Shown: piece by piece, positions 1 to 8,249 of the stretch
Layout of the letters: each line of letters starts with the position of its first letter
How positions within the stretch are numbered: the first letter of the stretch is position 1
Position numbers and translations under genes: made by a program
Assembly (NCBI GenBank): GCA_946494335.1
Contig: CAMMBV010000005.1
Coordinates: 1 to 64,000, forward strand
Direction: 5' to 3'
Origin: an uncultured Ruminococcus sp.
GTDB taxonomy: Bacteria > Bacillota > Clostridia > Lachnospirales > Lachnospiraceae
DNA: 64,000 bases
Notes under the pieces: model-generated
Databases searched by the model: none
Told to the model about the DNA's origin: nothing
The model's input: only the letters and a program-made list of their open reading frames with translations

Positions 1-380
1 GCTCGGTCTTATACCGTGTCCGCAAAAGCTGGTCGGATGCCAAGAGCCAGAAGGGAGCCTTTAACAATCTGGATAACGCCAAGAGATGTGCGGATTCCAA
101 TGCGGGATACTCCGTATATGATGAGAGCGGGAAGGTAGTTTACACTGGAAAGCAGACTGCATCTGGCGGGGCAGGAACGCCATTTCTGGTAAAGGTCAGC
201 GCAACGGATCTGAATATTCGTAAAGGCCCCGGAACGAATTATGCCAAGACCGGAAAGTATACGGGGAAAGGCGTATTCACGATTACCGAGGTCAAATCCG
301 GTACGGGTTCCACCGCAGGCTGGGGTAAACTCAAGAGCGGTGCTGGGTGGATTTCCCTTGATTATGCGAAGAGAGTATGA
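1..380 (+). CDS. Phage endolysin, N-acetylmuramoyl-L-alanine amidase-like, C-terminal part
   Basis: Open from the left edge and ending with TGA at 378-380; about 125 residues are visible. The first part reads YRVRKSWSDAKSQKGAF followed by NLDNAKRCAD, the tail common in clostridial prophage amidases (a SPOR-like or wall-binding linker). The second part (from about 180) reads DLNIRKGPGTNYAKTG and ends GAGWISLDYAKRV, a bacterial SH3 domain that binds peptidoglycan. The catalytic domain is outside the window. The gene ends in a strong terminator and is followed by the recombinases, the usual place of a lysis gene at the end of a prophage. Function is assigned by family resemblance only. Confidence 0.75.
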   Translation, partial: SVLYRVRKSWSDAKSQKGAFNNLDNAKRCADSNAGYSVYDESGKVVYTGKQTASGGAGTPFLVKVSATDLNIRKGPGTNYAKTGKYTGKGVFTITEVKSGTGSTAGWGKLKSGAGWISLDYAKRV

Positions 381-389
381 GTAATGATC

Positions 390-425
390 CCCACGGAGGC
401 TTTGGCTTCCGTGGGCAATTTTTTG
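390..425 (+). terminator. Rho-independent terminator after the endolysin gene
   Basis: An 11-bp stem (390-400 with 405-415, one G-T pair) with a 4-base loop is followed by a T-rich stretch. It sits 10 bases after the endolysin stop codon. Confidence 0.85.
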
Positions 426-527
426 TGCGGTAATGCCAATAACTGAAAGGTGGACGGTACGATATTTTACTTGCTATTCTTGGCGTTTAGAGTGATAGAT
501 AGACTACCAAAAGGAAAGGAGCAGCCT

Positions 528-2042
528 ATGGAAATTCAAGTATTGGAAGCCAGATCATCGAAAGGCTATCGGAAAAAAGTATGTGCATACTGCCGTGTTT
601 CCACAGATGCGCTGGAGCAGGAGAACTCATTGGAAAACCAGATCGCATACTATGAAAATCTGATCCAATCGAATCCAGAGTATGAATACGCAGGTGTCTA
701 TTATGATTTCGCCATTTCCGGTTATAAAGAAAAGCGTCCCGGCCTTCAGAAAATGCTTACGGATGCCAGAAACGGAAAGATTGATCTGATATACACAAAA
801 TCCGTATCACGGTTTGCAAGAAATACCGCCATTGTTCTAAAGGCTTCCAGAGAGCTTAAGGAACTCAATGTCGGTATTTTTTTTGAACTTCAGAACATCA
901 ATACCTTGTCTTCGCAGGGAGAGCTGATGCTCACCATTCTGGCGGCCTTTGCACAGGCAGAAAGCGAGAGCGGCAGTATTGGGGCGAAGATGGTGTATCA
1001 GCGGAAATATGAACAAGGGATTCCCGTTCAGTATCTGGAGCGTTGCTTTGGATATACCAAAAATGAAAAAGGCGAGTTCGTTCCGGATACAGAGCAAGCC
1101 AAGTGGATCGTAAAAATCTACGAGATGGTTGCAGAAGGGTATTCGCTTTCCGCAATAGCGGATGAAATGAACGCTGCAGGCGTAAAAACGGATAAGGGCG
1201 CTGGTTGGGTGGAAAGCACGGTGAAACGGATTCTGGAGAATGAGATTTATAAAGGCGACTATATCATGCATAAAAATTATGTGAATGAGGAACGCAAATT
1301 GGTAAGGAACCGGGGAGAGGTGGACGCTTGGTATATTGAAGACGATCATCCGCCCATCGTGTCGAGACAGCTTTGGGATAAGGCGCAGGAGGCCAGAAAG
1401 AAGAAGCGAGACTATTTGGATATGGATTGCCAGATCCGGGAGGTGACGGAAGAAAATTATCCATATAAAGGACATCTTTTTTGTGCGAAATGTGGAAGTC
1501 CTCTTACGCACCGCATTTACAGTAGCGGGAACCGCATGAGTTGGGATTGCTCAGGAAGAAGACGTCATGGGAAAGACTTTTGTACCGGTATCCACGTTCC
1601 TGATACGGCGGTTCGACAATGGAAATTTGATGGAAATATTTACATCAGCGTAAAGGATAGCCGCAAATCCATAAAAGAATTTTCCTATACCAAAGAGTCT
1701 TCATGGAGTCGGCGGCATAAGAAGAAAGAGTTTGTCCGGGAGGTTCCAGAACTTACGGAAGAAAATTATCCTTATTACCGCAGCATTTTCTGCGCCGAGT
1801 GTGGAAGCAGGCTGGTGCGGCACATTAAAAAGCATGGGGACATTGTATGGGAGTGTAATGGCAGAAAGCGCAAGGGCGCAGCTTACTGTGAAGGAGTTAG
1901 GATTCCTGATCGAGTGGTGCGGGCTTTCATGCCAATACGGAAAGCGATTTACATCAAGGAAAGGAAGGGCAGAAATGGCACGAAACATTACAGTTATTCC
2001 TGCAAAAAGCCGGAACGAGTTACAAGGGAAGAGCAGGGCTGA
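528..2042 (+). CDS. Large serine recombinase 1, with duplicated zinc ribbon
   Basis: A site-specific DNA recombinase of the large serine family, 504 residues. The N-terminal resolvase domain shows YCRVSTD with the catalytic Ser at residue 25 and the conserved TKSVSRFARN segment. A recombinase domain follows, and then two zinc ribbons instead of the usual one (LFCAKCGS... and IFCAECGS..., each preceded by a TEENYPY segment), so this part was duplicated within the gene. The start at 528 is chosen because AAGGAAAGGAG lies just upstream and the resolvase fold begins there; an in-frame upstream extension has no ribosome site. The gene overlaps the next recombinase by 68 bp, so the two are probably made together. 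Likely role: integration or excision of the element, alone or with the other recombinases. Confidence 0.88.
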   Translation: MEIQVLEARSSKGYRKKVCAYCRVSTDALEQENSLENQIAYYENLIQSNPEYEYAGVYYDFAISGYKEKRPGLQKMLTDARNGKIDLIYTKSVSRFARNTAIVLKASRELKELNVGIFFELQNINTLSSQGELMLTILAAFAQAESESGSIGAKMVYQRKYEQGIPVQYLERCFGYTKNEKGEFVPDTEQAKWIVKIYEMVAEGYSLSAIADEMNAAGVKTDKGAGWVESTVKRILENEIYKGDYIMHKNYVNEERKLVRNRGEVDAWYIEDDHPPIVSRQLWDKAQEARKKKRDYLDMDCQIREVTEENYPYKGHLFCAKCGSPLTHRIYSSGNRMSWDCSGRRRHGKDFCTGIHVPDTAVRQWKFDGNIYISVKDSRKSIKEFSYTKESSWSRRHKKKEFVREVPELTEENYPYYRSIFCAECGSRLVRHIKKHGDIVWECNGRKRKGAAYCEGVRIPDRVVRAFMPIRKAIYIKERKGRNGTKHYSYSCKKPERVTREEQG

Positions 2043-3363
2043 GAAGAAACTGAAGGTGGCTGCTTACTGCAGGGTATCTACGGATCAGGAAGATCAGCTT
2101 CATAGTTTTGAGGCACAGGTGGAATACTACACCCGCTATATTAGCGACCATCCTAATTATGAAATGGCAGGCATATACGCTGATGAAGGGATTAGCGGAA
2201 CAAATATAAAGAAAAGAGAGCAGTTTAGACGGATGATTTCTGATTGCGAAACTGGAAAGATTGATATGGTGATCACCAAATCCATCAGCCGATTCGCCAG
2301 AAACACGCAGGATTGCTTACAATATTCAAGGATGCTGAAAAATCTGGGGATTGGGATATTATTTGAAAAAGAGCATATCAATACACTGGATTCCTCCGGA
2401 GAGTTATTGTTTACGATATTAAGTTCCTTAGCACAGGACGAGTCGAGGAACATTTCTGAGAACTGCAAATGGGGCATACGATCCAAATTCAAAAAAGGTG
2501 AGATGCACGTGAACACGCATAAGTTCTTGGGCTATGATAAGGTGGATGGCAAATTGGTCATCAATGAACGGGAGGCAAAAATCGTACGGAGAATTTACCG
2601 GGAATTCCTTTGGGGCCATAGCCCGCAGGAGATTGCAAAAGGGCTGGAAGATGAGGGGATCGAAGGGTGCATGGGATCGAAGAAATGGTATCCTTCTACA
2701 GTAATTAACATCTTAAAAAACGAAAAGCATATGGGGGATGCCTTGCTGCAGAAATCCTATACCGCCGATTTCCTCACCAAAAAGCAAGTGAAAAATCATG
2801 GAGAGGTTACGCAGGTTTATGTGAAAGGCAGCCATATCGGTATTATTGATAAAGAAACATGGAATGCCGTCCAGCTGGAATTTGCCCGCCGAGAGGAATT
2901 CGTAAAAGAACACGGGTTGAAAGGATACGGGTACGGCCGTGAGTGCAATCCCTTTACCTCAAGAATTTTCTGTGGGGAGTGCGGATCGCCGTATACCAGA
3001 CACACATGGAGAAGCAGGGGGATCATGCAATGGCAGTGCAAAAACCATATGACGGATGGTAAGGTAACCTGCGTCAATGGATTTGTAAGCCAGAGCGATT
3101 TGGAATCGGGATTTGTAAAGGCATACAACATGCTGATGAAGCATAAAGAAATCCTCATCCCTCGGTGGAAGGATACCATAAAAACTGGGAATGCACTGGA
3201 AAGATTACGTGCGAAACAGTTCTTAGATTTATCTGAGCAACCGGAATTAGAATGTTATGTACCGGAATTAGCCCAGCTGGTAATACAGATGGTTATTATA
3301 AAAGGGATAAAAAAATATGAATTCACATTTATGGATGGCAGCCGGGAAACGGTATGCGTATAG
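1975..3363 (+). CDS. Large serine recombinase 2
   Basis: A 462-residue large serine recombinase. The resolvase domain has YCRVSTD with catalytic Ser at residue 35, followed by ITKSISRFARNTQ. Then come a recombinase domain and one zinc ribbon (IFCGECGSPYTRH ... WQCKNH ... TCVNG). The start at 1975 has a strong ribosome site (AAGGAAGG) and lies inside the end of recombinase 1; a longer in-frame reading back to 1732 only overlaps the upstream gene. It is closer to recombinase 3 than to recombinase 1 in the resolvase domain (shared YADEGISGT, GKIDM). The tandem overlapping pair recalls other elements with paired serine recombinases such as CcrA/CcrB of SCCmec, but division of labour is inferred. 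Confidence 0.88.
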   Translation: MARNITVIPAKSRNELQGKSRAEKKLKVAAYCRVSTDQEDQLHSFEAQVEYYTRYISDHPNYEMAGIYADEGISGTNIKKREQFRRMISDCETGKIDMVITKSISRFARNTQDCLQYSRMLKNLGIGILFEKEHINTLDSSGELLFTILSSLAQDESRNISENCKWGIRSKFKKGEMHVNTHKFLGYDKVDGKLVINEREAKIVRRIYREFLWGHSPQEIAKGLEDEGIEGCMGSKKWYPSTVINILKNEKHMGDALLQKSYTADFLTKKQVKNHGEVTQVYVKGSHIGIIDKETWNAVQLEFARREEFVKEHGLKGYGYGRECNPFTSRIFCGECGSPYTRHTWRSRGIMQWQCKNHMTDGKVTCVNGFVSQSDLESGFVKAYNMLMKHKEILIPRWKDTIKTGNALERLRAKQFLDLSEQPELECYVPELAQLVIQMVIIKGIKKYEFTFMDGSRETVCV

Positions 3364-3370
3364 AGTGGTA

Positions 3371-3391
3371 CCCTGCCTAAAACGGGCAGGG
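3371..3391. terminator. Hairpin between convergent genes
   Basis: A 7-bp GC-rich stem (3371-3377 with 3385-3391) and small loop lie between the ends of recombinase 2 and the minus-strand ParB-like gene. There is no T run on either side, so it may be a weak or factor-assisted terminator. Confidence 0.4.
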
Positions 3392-3403
3392 CACCGAAGG
3401 CAT

Positions 3404-4294
3404 TTATGATTGGAACAATTCTAATTGGCTGGATGCTGGATCATCTTCGCTTTCTTCATTTTCATAGTCTTCCATAGGAACTTCTGAGGTCAGGGAAATA
3501 TTCTGGGGAGGCTTTCTGCTATACAAATATTCCAGCTTCAAAGGAAATTTCATTTTTTTATTGTAGAAGAGCAGGAGTGCTTCCGCATAGCCGAGGGATC
3601 CTGCCCTGCGGTCTTTTGCGGAGCGAATTATCTCCTTCACAGAGATGCGTCCGACTTTATCTTTGAATACATCATCTTTTAAGGAATCCCCGTAAACATA
3701 GAGAAGTCGGGCAACAGCTTTGAGCATATTGGAACTGAATGAATGCTGGCTTCCTTCCCATGTGCCAATACACAATGCAAGGGTGTGTTGGAGGAGATCA
3801 TAGCCGTATTTATCATAGAGTTCCACCAAAGTGGAAATCGCACAGATGCACCCAGGGGATGAATTTGAACCGATTTCCAGGCCGAAGGATTCTACTAAAT
3901 CTTTTATCAGGATATGTTTGTCGCTTCCAGCCTCTATGCTTGCCATGAAGATTTCGTAGGGAAGCAGGGGCTTTACATACTTCATCTGGTTTGCAAAAAT
4001 ATCCGCTTCATGCTGATATTCCAGATCATCATAAACCATGCACCAAACAGGAGTCTCACGGGAACCGGACACTAGAGCGACAATCTCAATCGTATGCTGG
4101 CCGTTGAAAACGTAATTGATATTATCTCTCCGGCTGACTTTTACGGGATTGATCTGATAGAGATCGAAATTCGCTGCCGCCTTTTGGACGTGTTTAATTG
4201 AAAGGTTACGCTGATATTCCTGACTGGAAACAAGGTTATTTATAGGAATCTGTTCAAAAAATACGTTTGGCACATATTTTGAAAGGTCATTCAT
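3404..4294 (-). CDS. ParB-like domain protein (DUF6551-like)
   Basis: A 296-residue protein. The first 100 residues fit a ParB/sulfiredoxin-type domain: a short N-terminal strand with an IPINNLVSSQEYQR segment, then YVFNGQHTIEIVALV, which matches the 'DGxHR' box of ParB nuclease-like domains (here NGQHT). The rest is helical and unrecognised; the C-terminus is acidic (DYENEESEDD). The start at 4294 is preceded by GGAGG and overlaps the stop of the upstream ParB-like gene by 8 bp, showing translational coupling. It is the last gene of a five-gene operon headed by recombinase 3. No ParA partner is visible, so classical partitioning is doubtful. A role in controlling or docking the recombinases is possible but unproven. 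Confidence 0.7.
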   Translation of the reverse strand: MNDLSKYVPNVFFEQIPINNLVSSQEYQRNLSIKHVQKAAANFDLYQINPVKVSRRDNINYVFNGQHTIEIVALVSGSRETPVWCMVYDDLEYQHEADIFANQMKYVKPLLPYEIFMASIEAGSDKHILIKDLVESFGLEIGSNSSPGCICAISTLVELYDKYGYDLLQHTLALCIGTWEGSQHSFSSNMLKAVARLLYVYGDSLKDDVFKDKVGRISVKEIIRSAKDRRAGSLGYAEALLLFYNKKMKFPLKLEYLYSRKPPQNISLTSEVPMEDYENEESEDDPASSQLELFQS

Positions 4295-5231
4295 TGCTGT
4301 TATCCTCCATCTTCTTTGATAGTGTATCAAGTGTATTCTGCAGCTGTCGGATCTGGAAAGCCAATTTGTTTTTTACGTCTTCGCTGACAATTTGGAAATC
4401 CGTCTCATTGCGGATTCTTTTTATCGTTCCTTCCCATGAGGGCATCGTATATGCCAAGCTGGAAGGAGCTGCATTAGGGTCGAATTGCGGCATTTGTTTT
4501 ATCGGGATCTCCTCTTGAGGGATGGTTTTGGTACGAGGTTCCACAACCCGCTTCCATTGAAATCCACGGAGGATATCAGAGATGACAATATGCTCAACCC
4601 CGTCTTTGGAAAGGGATTTGTTTAACCTTCTGATATTTTCCTGCGGTAAACGGGACAATTCTATAATATTGTCATGCGAAATACGCAACTTGCCTGATAA
4701 TATTTTCTGTGCCAGATCCGCATCTTTTTCCATAATGATATCTACCATTCTGGAATATACTCCATATTTATAAACCGTATTATGTGAAAGGGAATATTCC
4801 TCACCTAATTTGAGGGCAGTGCGATAGCTGTTTGTATTCTGCAACTTGCTATGGCTGGTTTGCTGGCTGGATTCCGTGCCGGAATCGTTGCGTACAATAC
4901 GTTCTGTTTCATATCGTTTTCCGATGAGGTACCGGTATCGCTCATTGGTGAGGTTTCCTTTTTTTAATTGCTCACGACAGATCCAAGTGATCGCATGTTC
5001 ACGGCAGCTAAAACCTATGCGATGTACGTGGTAGGGTATATTTTCCTGACGGCATATCATGTATCGTTCATATCCATCAATTAAATATTCATTCCACGCC
5101 GCAATGGAATAGGTGGTTCCGCCATCTAAAATATTCTCTCGAAGTGAAAGAAATTCTTTCTCGGAGAGCGGGTGCATGAGGCTTTTAAATTCTGGATCGA
5201 TCTTTAAGACGGGACTATAACCTACTTTCAT
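4287..5231 (-). CDS. ParB-like domain protein with helical C-terminus
   Basis: A 314-residue protein. The N-terminal 80 residues form a ParB-type domain with the box YLIDGYERYMIC. A central part (about 120-220) reads like a ParB HTH region: ALKLGEEYSLSHNTVYKYG resembles a helix-turn-helix, followed by LRISHDNIIELSRLP. The last 40 residues look like a coiled coil. The start at 5231 follows GAGGTGG and shares an ATGA overlap with the upstream gene. The architecture (ParB box plus HTH) suggests site-specific DNA binding. It is distinct from the neighbouring ParB-like protein, so the operon makes two different ones. No parA is seen. Binding target and function are unknown. Confidence 0.72.
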   Translation of the reverse strand: MKVGYSPVLKIDPEFKSLMHPLSEKEFLSLRENILDGGTTYSIAAWNEYLIDGYERYMICRQENIPYHVHRIGFSCREHAITWICREQLKKGNLTNERYRYLIGKRYETERIVRNDSGTESSQQTSHSKLQNTNSYRTALKLGEEYSLSHNTVYKYGVYSRMVDIIMEKDADLAQKILSGKLRISHDNIIELSRLPQENIRRLNKSLSKDGVEHIVISDILRGFQWKRVVEPRTKTIPQEEIPIKQMPQFDPNAAPSSLAYTMPSWEGTIKRIRNETDFQIVSEDVKNKLAFQIRQLQNTLDTLSKKMEDNSNE

Positions 5232-5620
5232 ATAGCCACCTCTTCGCACTCATTTGGAGAAATGGGAACGGCGTTGTTCAGACAGAACAGTGCGATTCCA
5301 TGCGTTGTGTTTAGTGATCCGTAGAAGCGATACGAACTGCCATGATGCAAATGCTGGTTGTTTTGAAGAAGAGTAGAGGCGAGGCTGTTGCTATATAGTT
5401 CGTAGCTATTCTTGGCAGGGAAGCGTTCTAACTGCACAAAATGCGCTAATCGATCTTCACGGATGGAGCATTTGATAGCCAGAATATTTTTGTATGGATT
5501 GACTAACAGTTGGATATAATCGGGATTCCCAAGCATCCGTAGTGTGTTTTTATGAATGCGAAAACGACTCTTTTTAAAGTCAATGCAGATAATTGGTAAG
5601 GAATCAGTACAGTTACTCAT
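5228..5620 (-). CDS. Small protein related to the C-terminal module of recombinase 3
   Basis: A 130-residue protein of unknown function. Its core (about 12-60: FRIHKNTLRMLGNPDYIQLL then NPYKNILAIKC) aligns by eye with segments in the next protein (DYVQILVNQEKKKLAVRPC) and in the C-terminal half of recombinase 3 (DYIELLIHTVEGLLAIRP). The rest ends with a GSSYRFYGSL segment matching the SYRYKLVGKL/TYRCLGQF segment of the others. So it appears to be a short stand-alone copy of a recombinase-associated module. The start follows GAGGAT and overlaps the upstream gene by 8 bp; its own stop overlaps the ParB-like gene. No family name is known to me. Confidence 0.68.
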   Translation of the reverse strand: MSNCTDSLPIICIDFKKSRFRIHKNTLRMLGNPDYIQLLVNPYKNILAIKCSIREDRLAHFVQLERFPAKNSYELYSNSLASTLLQNNQHLHHGSSYRFYGSLNTTHGIALFCLNNAVPISPNECEEVAI

Positions 5621-6293
5621 GGGTCATATCCTCGCTTTCCATATTATTTTTTGTGCTTTTATCGTTCATGCCAAATAAGGCATATCCGTCAAATATATCA
5701 ATTTGGAGGGATTTTTGGTGTTCCTCTACGGGAACGCCGAATTGATGTTCCCATTCGGAAGGGTATACGGGCTTCCGAGAGGTTCGTGCTTTTTCACCGT
5801 CCTTTGATGTTCTGGTGAATATTTCCGGCGCTGTCAAATCAAAAATAAATAAGAGTTGCCCGTTGGATTGGATCAGCTTCCCCACCAGCTTATACCGGTA
5901 GCTGGGGTTCCAGCCCATCAATTCCGTGATCTTTCCATAAAAGACACGGCAAGTAACCTGCTTAGGTGTGCGCTTCGCAGTGGCGCTGCACCAACGGAAG
6001 GAGTCCTTGGATTCTTCGGAACAAGGGCGTACAGCCAGCTTCTTTTTCTCCTGATTGACAAGAATCTGCACATAATCGGTTTCGGGCAGTTTTTTGATAC
6101 ATGCTGTATTCATATAAACTTTGAAATTGTTAAAAGTGATACAGGGTTCGTAGAGATGTGAGAAAAATTCTCCACGGACGACTTGGTAGCCGTCATAATT
6201 AAAGGAATCATCCTCTATAATTTCCATTTCTCTTTTTATGGAAGGCTTTTCCTCCGGGGTAAGCTGCTTATCAACGATCAGTAACTCGTTCAT
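5613..6293 (-). CDS. Protein with the recombinase-3 C-terminal module
   Basis: A 226-residue protein of unknown function. Residues about 50-215 parallel the C-terminal half of recombinase 3: a DYVQILVNQEKKKLAVRPC strand-rich segment, SFRWCSA (against NCMKWSRL), MGWNPSYRYKLVGK (against CGWNPKYTYRCLGQ), a FDLTAPEIF (against FNLKEPEVF) segment, and YPSEWEHQFG (against YPADWRHTFG). The order is kept, so this is a diverged stand-alone copy of the same module. AGGAGG lies 6 bases before the start and the gene begins inside the end of recombinase 3 (23-bp overlap), so it is translated with it. A subunit or modulator of the recombinase is the natural inference. Confidence 0.72.
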   Translation of the reverse strand: MNELLIVDKQLTPEEKPSIKREMEIIEDDSFNYDGYQVVRGEFFSHLYEPCITFNNFKVYMNTACIKKLPETDYVQILVNQEKKKLAVRPCSEESKDSFRWCSATAKRTPKQVTCRVFYGKITELMGWNPSYRYKLVGKLIQSNGQLLFIFDLTAPEIFTRTSKDGEKARTSRKPVYPSEWEHQFGVPVEEHQKSLQIDIFDGYALFGMNDKSTKNNMESEDMTHE

Positions 6294-8151
6294 ATGGTTC
6301 CTCCTGTGTTATGTCTTGAATAATTTGGTGGATTTCTTCACGGGCCTTATCAGGTGGCGTCACGTTAAGATGTTCTGTGTGGTAGGGGACTCCCTCATTC
6401 TGCGTATTCCATTCTTGGCTTTGTGAAAACGCAGCCATTTCTGCAGCTTGGGATTGGTGATAAAAATTATTGCCGAAGGTGTGCCGCCAATCTGCAGGAT
6501 AGGCCAATAAACTCTTTGAAGAAGATCCAAAGTAATCGGATCTGGGTTGTGTATCATTTGAATTTCTATCTTCAGAAGTAGGAATAAAAACTTCCGGTTC
6601 TTTTAAGTTGAAAACCAACACCATTTCTTCGCCTTTTTGATGGAACTGGCCGAGGCAACGGTATGTATACTTGGGATTCCAACCACAGAGTTCGTATAGA
6701 GTGGGAATAAAGGCGGCGCTCCCGATTCCTTTAGGGACTTTCTTTATATCCGAGAGTCTAGACCACTTCATGCAATTGCGTTTCTCTTTTGTGCTGGGCC
6801 GGATAGCCAATAGCCCTTCCACCGTGTGTATTAAAAGTTCTATATAATCAATGTTCTGGAATTTTTGAAGCGCAATTAGGTTGAATTTCAGTAGTTTGTG
6901 TGTGATCAATATGTAAGGTTTATCACGGGGATTTAAAAATTGCGCTCTTGTGATTTCAAATCCTCTCAAATCAAAATCTCCGGGAGCGACATCAGGCATG
7001 AGAGCAGAATCGATAGAGTCATTGCCTTCATAAACACTTCTGCACGCTGCGTTGTAGTCAGGAGCCTTAAAACCGGCCCACCGGGGATTCACCGCCACAA
7101 AGCCTTTCAAGACGCCATCTGAAATGACATGAAGTTCCGGGAGTAACCCCTTTGCGCCATATTTGGCATTCAGGATCAGATGCTGGACAGCGACAAAATC
7201 ATCCTTGGAGATGATTGCTTCGTGGTCTCCATATCTACGATATTGGTTTCGATCCTGCTTATTCTTTTTGGATTTATGGTTAAGGTAGTTGGGAGTCCAA
7301 GTCTTCCGAGCGATAATGTCACCACAATGCCTTTCGTTTTGCAAAATCTGCAAAATACTTCCGGGGTTCCAGACCAGATTGCCTTTCTTCGTGGGCCGCT
7401 TCAAAGCGGTCAGCTGATCAGCGATCTGTTGGCAAGTATATCCGTACAGGTACATGAAAAAAATGAGACGCACGGTTTTTGCTTCTTCTTCATTGATAAC
7501 CAATTCGCCATCTTCATTCACGTCATAGCCCAGAAGGGGCGGCTTTAGGAAAATGCCACGTTTGAAGCGCATTTCAATGGAGGCATTCATAATTTCACTT
7601 TTGTTATGGCTTTCTTCCTGCGCCATTGCAGCCATAAAGGAGAGGGTCATTTCGCTGTTCGCATCAAGCGTAAAAATCCCCTCCGCTTCAAAGCGAATCC
7701 CTATAGGCGGCTTGAGTTCTTTTAACTGACGGACGTAGCCAATACAGTCCATAATATTTCTGGCGAATCGGGAAACGCTTTTGGTGATGATCATATCGAT
7801 CTTTCCCCTATAACAATCTTCAATCATGCGGAGGAACGATTCACGGTGATTCAGGGATGTGCCGCTAATTCCTTCATCGGCATAGATCTCCACCAATTTC
7901 CAGTTGGGGTGGCGGTTGACAAAATCCGTATAATGATTTTTCTGCAGTTCATAGGAAGATGTTTGCCTAGGGTCGTCAGTGGATACTCTGGCATATACAG
8001 CCACACGTAATTCACGGTATTCATCATAGATATTTTCAGGTGGCCTAGCAGGGAGGCATTCCACTGTGTCCGGATCTAAGCCTCGATATCGTTCACGGAT
8101 CTTGGATTTTTGTTCTTGTATGCTGATGGAGTGTCCTTCCGATTGGTTCAT
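6271..8151 (-). CDS. Large serine recombinase 3, no zinc ribbon, novel C-terminal module
   Basis: A 626-residue serine recombinase. The resolvase domain shows YARVSTDD with catalytic Ser at residue 57, YADEGISGTS and ITKSVSRFARNI. The recombinase domain follows to about residue 330. Where other large serine recombinases carry a CxxC zinc ribbon, this one has LKGFVAVNPRWAGFKAPDYN with no cysteine pairs. From about residue 400 it carries a strand-rich module also found as two separate proteins downstream. The last 100 residues are polar and probably disordered. It is the first gene of a five-gene coupled minus-strand operon (8151 down to 3404). This opposite orientation and different build suggest a job different from recombinases 1 and 2, for example excision control; that is inference. 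Confidence 0.85.
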   Translation of the reverse strand: MNQSEGHSISIQEQKSKIRERYRGLDPDTVECLPARPPENIYDEYRELRVAVYARVSTDDPRQTSSYELQKNHYTDFVNRHPNWKLVEIYADEGISGTSLNHRESFLRMIEDCYRGKIDMIITKSVSRFARNIMDCIGYVRQLKELKPPIGIRFEAEGIFTLDANSEMTLSFMAAMAQEESHNKSEIMNASIEMRFKRGIFLKPPLLGYDVNEDGELVINEEEAKTVRLIFFMYLYGYTCQQIADQLTALKRPTKKGNLVWNPGSILQILQNERHCGDIIARKTWTPNYLNHKSKKNKQDRNQYRRYGDHEAIISKDDFVAVQHLILNAKYGAKGLLPELHVISDGVLKGFVAVNPRWAGFKAPDYNAACRSVYEGNDSIDSALMPDVAPGDFDLRGFEITRAQFLNPRDKPYILITHKLLKFNLIALQKFQNIDYIELLIHTVEGLLAIRPSTKEKRNCMKWSRLSDIKKVPKGIGSAAFIPTLYELCGWNPKYTYRCLGQFHQKGEEMVLVFNLKEPEVFIPTSEDRNSNDTQPRSDYFGSSSKSLLAYPADWRHTFGNNFYHQSQAAEMAAFSQSQEWNTQNEGVPYHTEHLNVTPPDKAREEIHQIIQDITQEEPYERVTDR

Positions 8152-8199
8152 TTTTTCACGCCTTTCATGTATTGTTACGTATCATTATATTTTCTTTGT

Positions 8200-8243
8200 A
8201 AGAAAAGAAAATAGACCAGAGGTCAAGTGATTAACCTCTGGTC
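8200..8243 (-). terminator. Terminator of the Xre-type regulator gene
   Basis: A perfect 10-bp stem (8214-8223 with 8234-8243) is followed, on the minus strand, by a T-rich tract at 8200-8213. It separates the regulator from the recombinase 3 operon, which would then need its own promoter or read-through. Confidence 0.8.
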
Positions 8244-8249
8244 ATAGCG

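Noticed and set aside
4287-5231. The ParB-like genes as a plasmid partition system
   Set aside because: No ParA-type ATPase or centromere-like repeat cluster is nearby, and the genes are tied to a recombinase operon.
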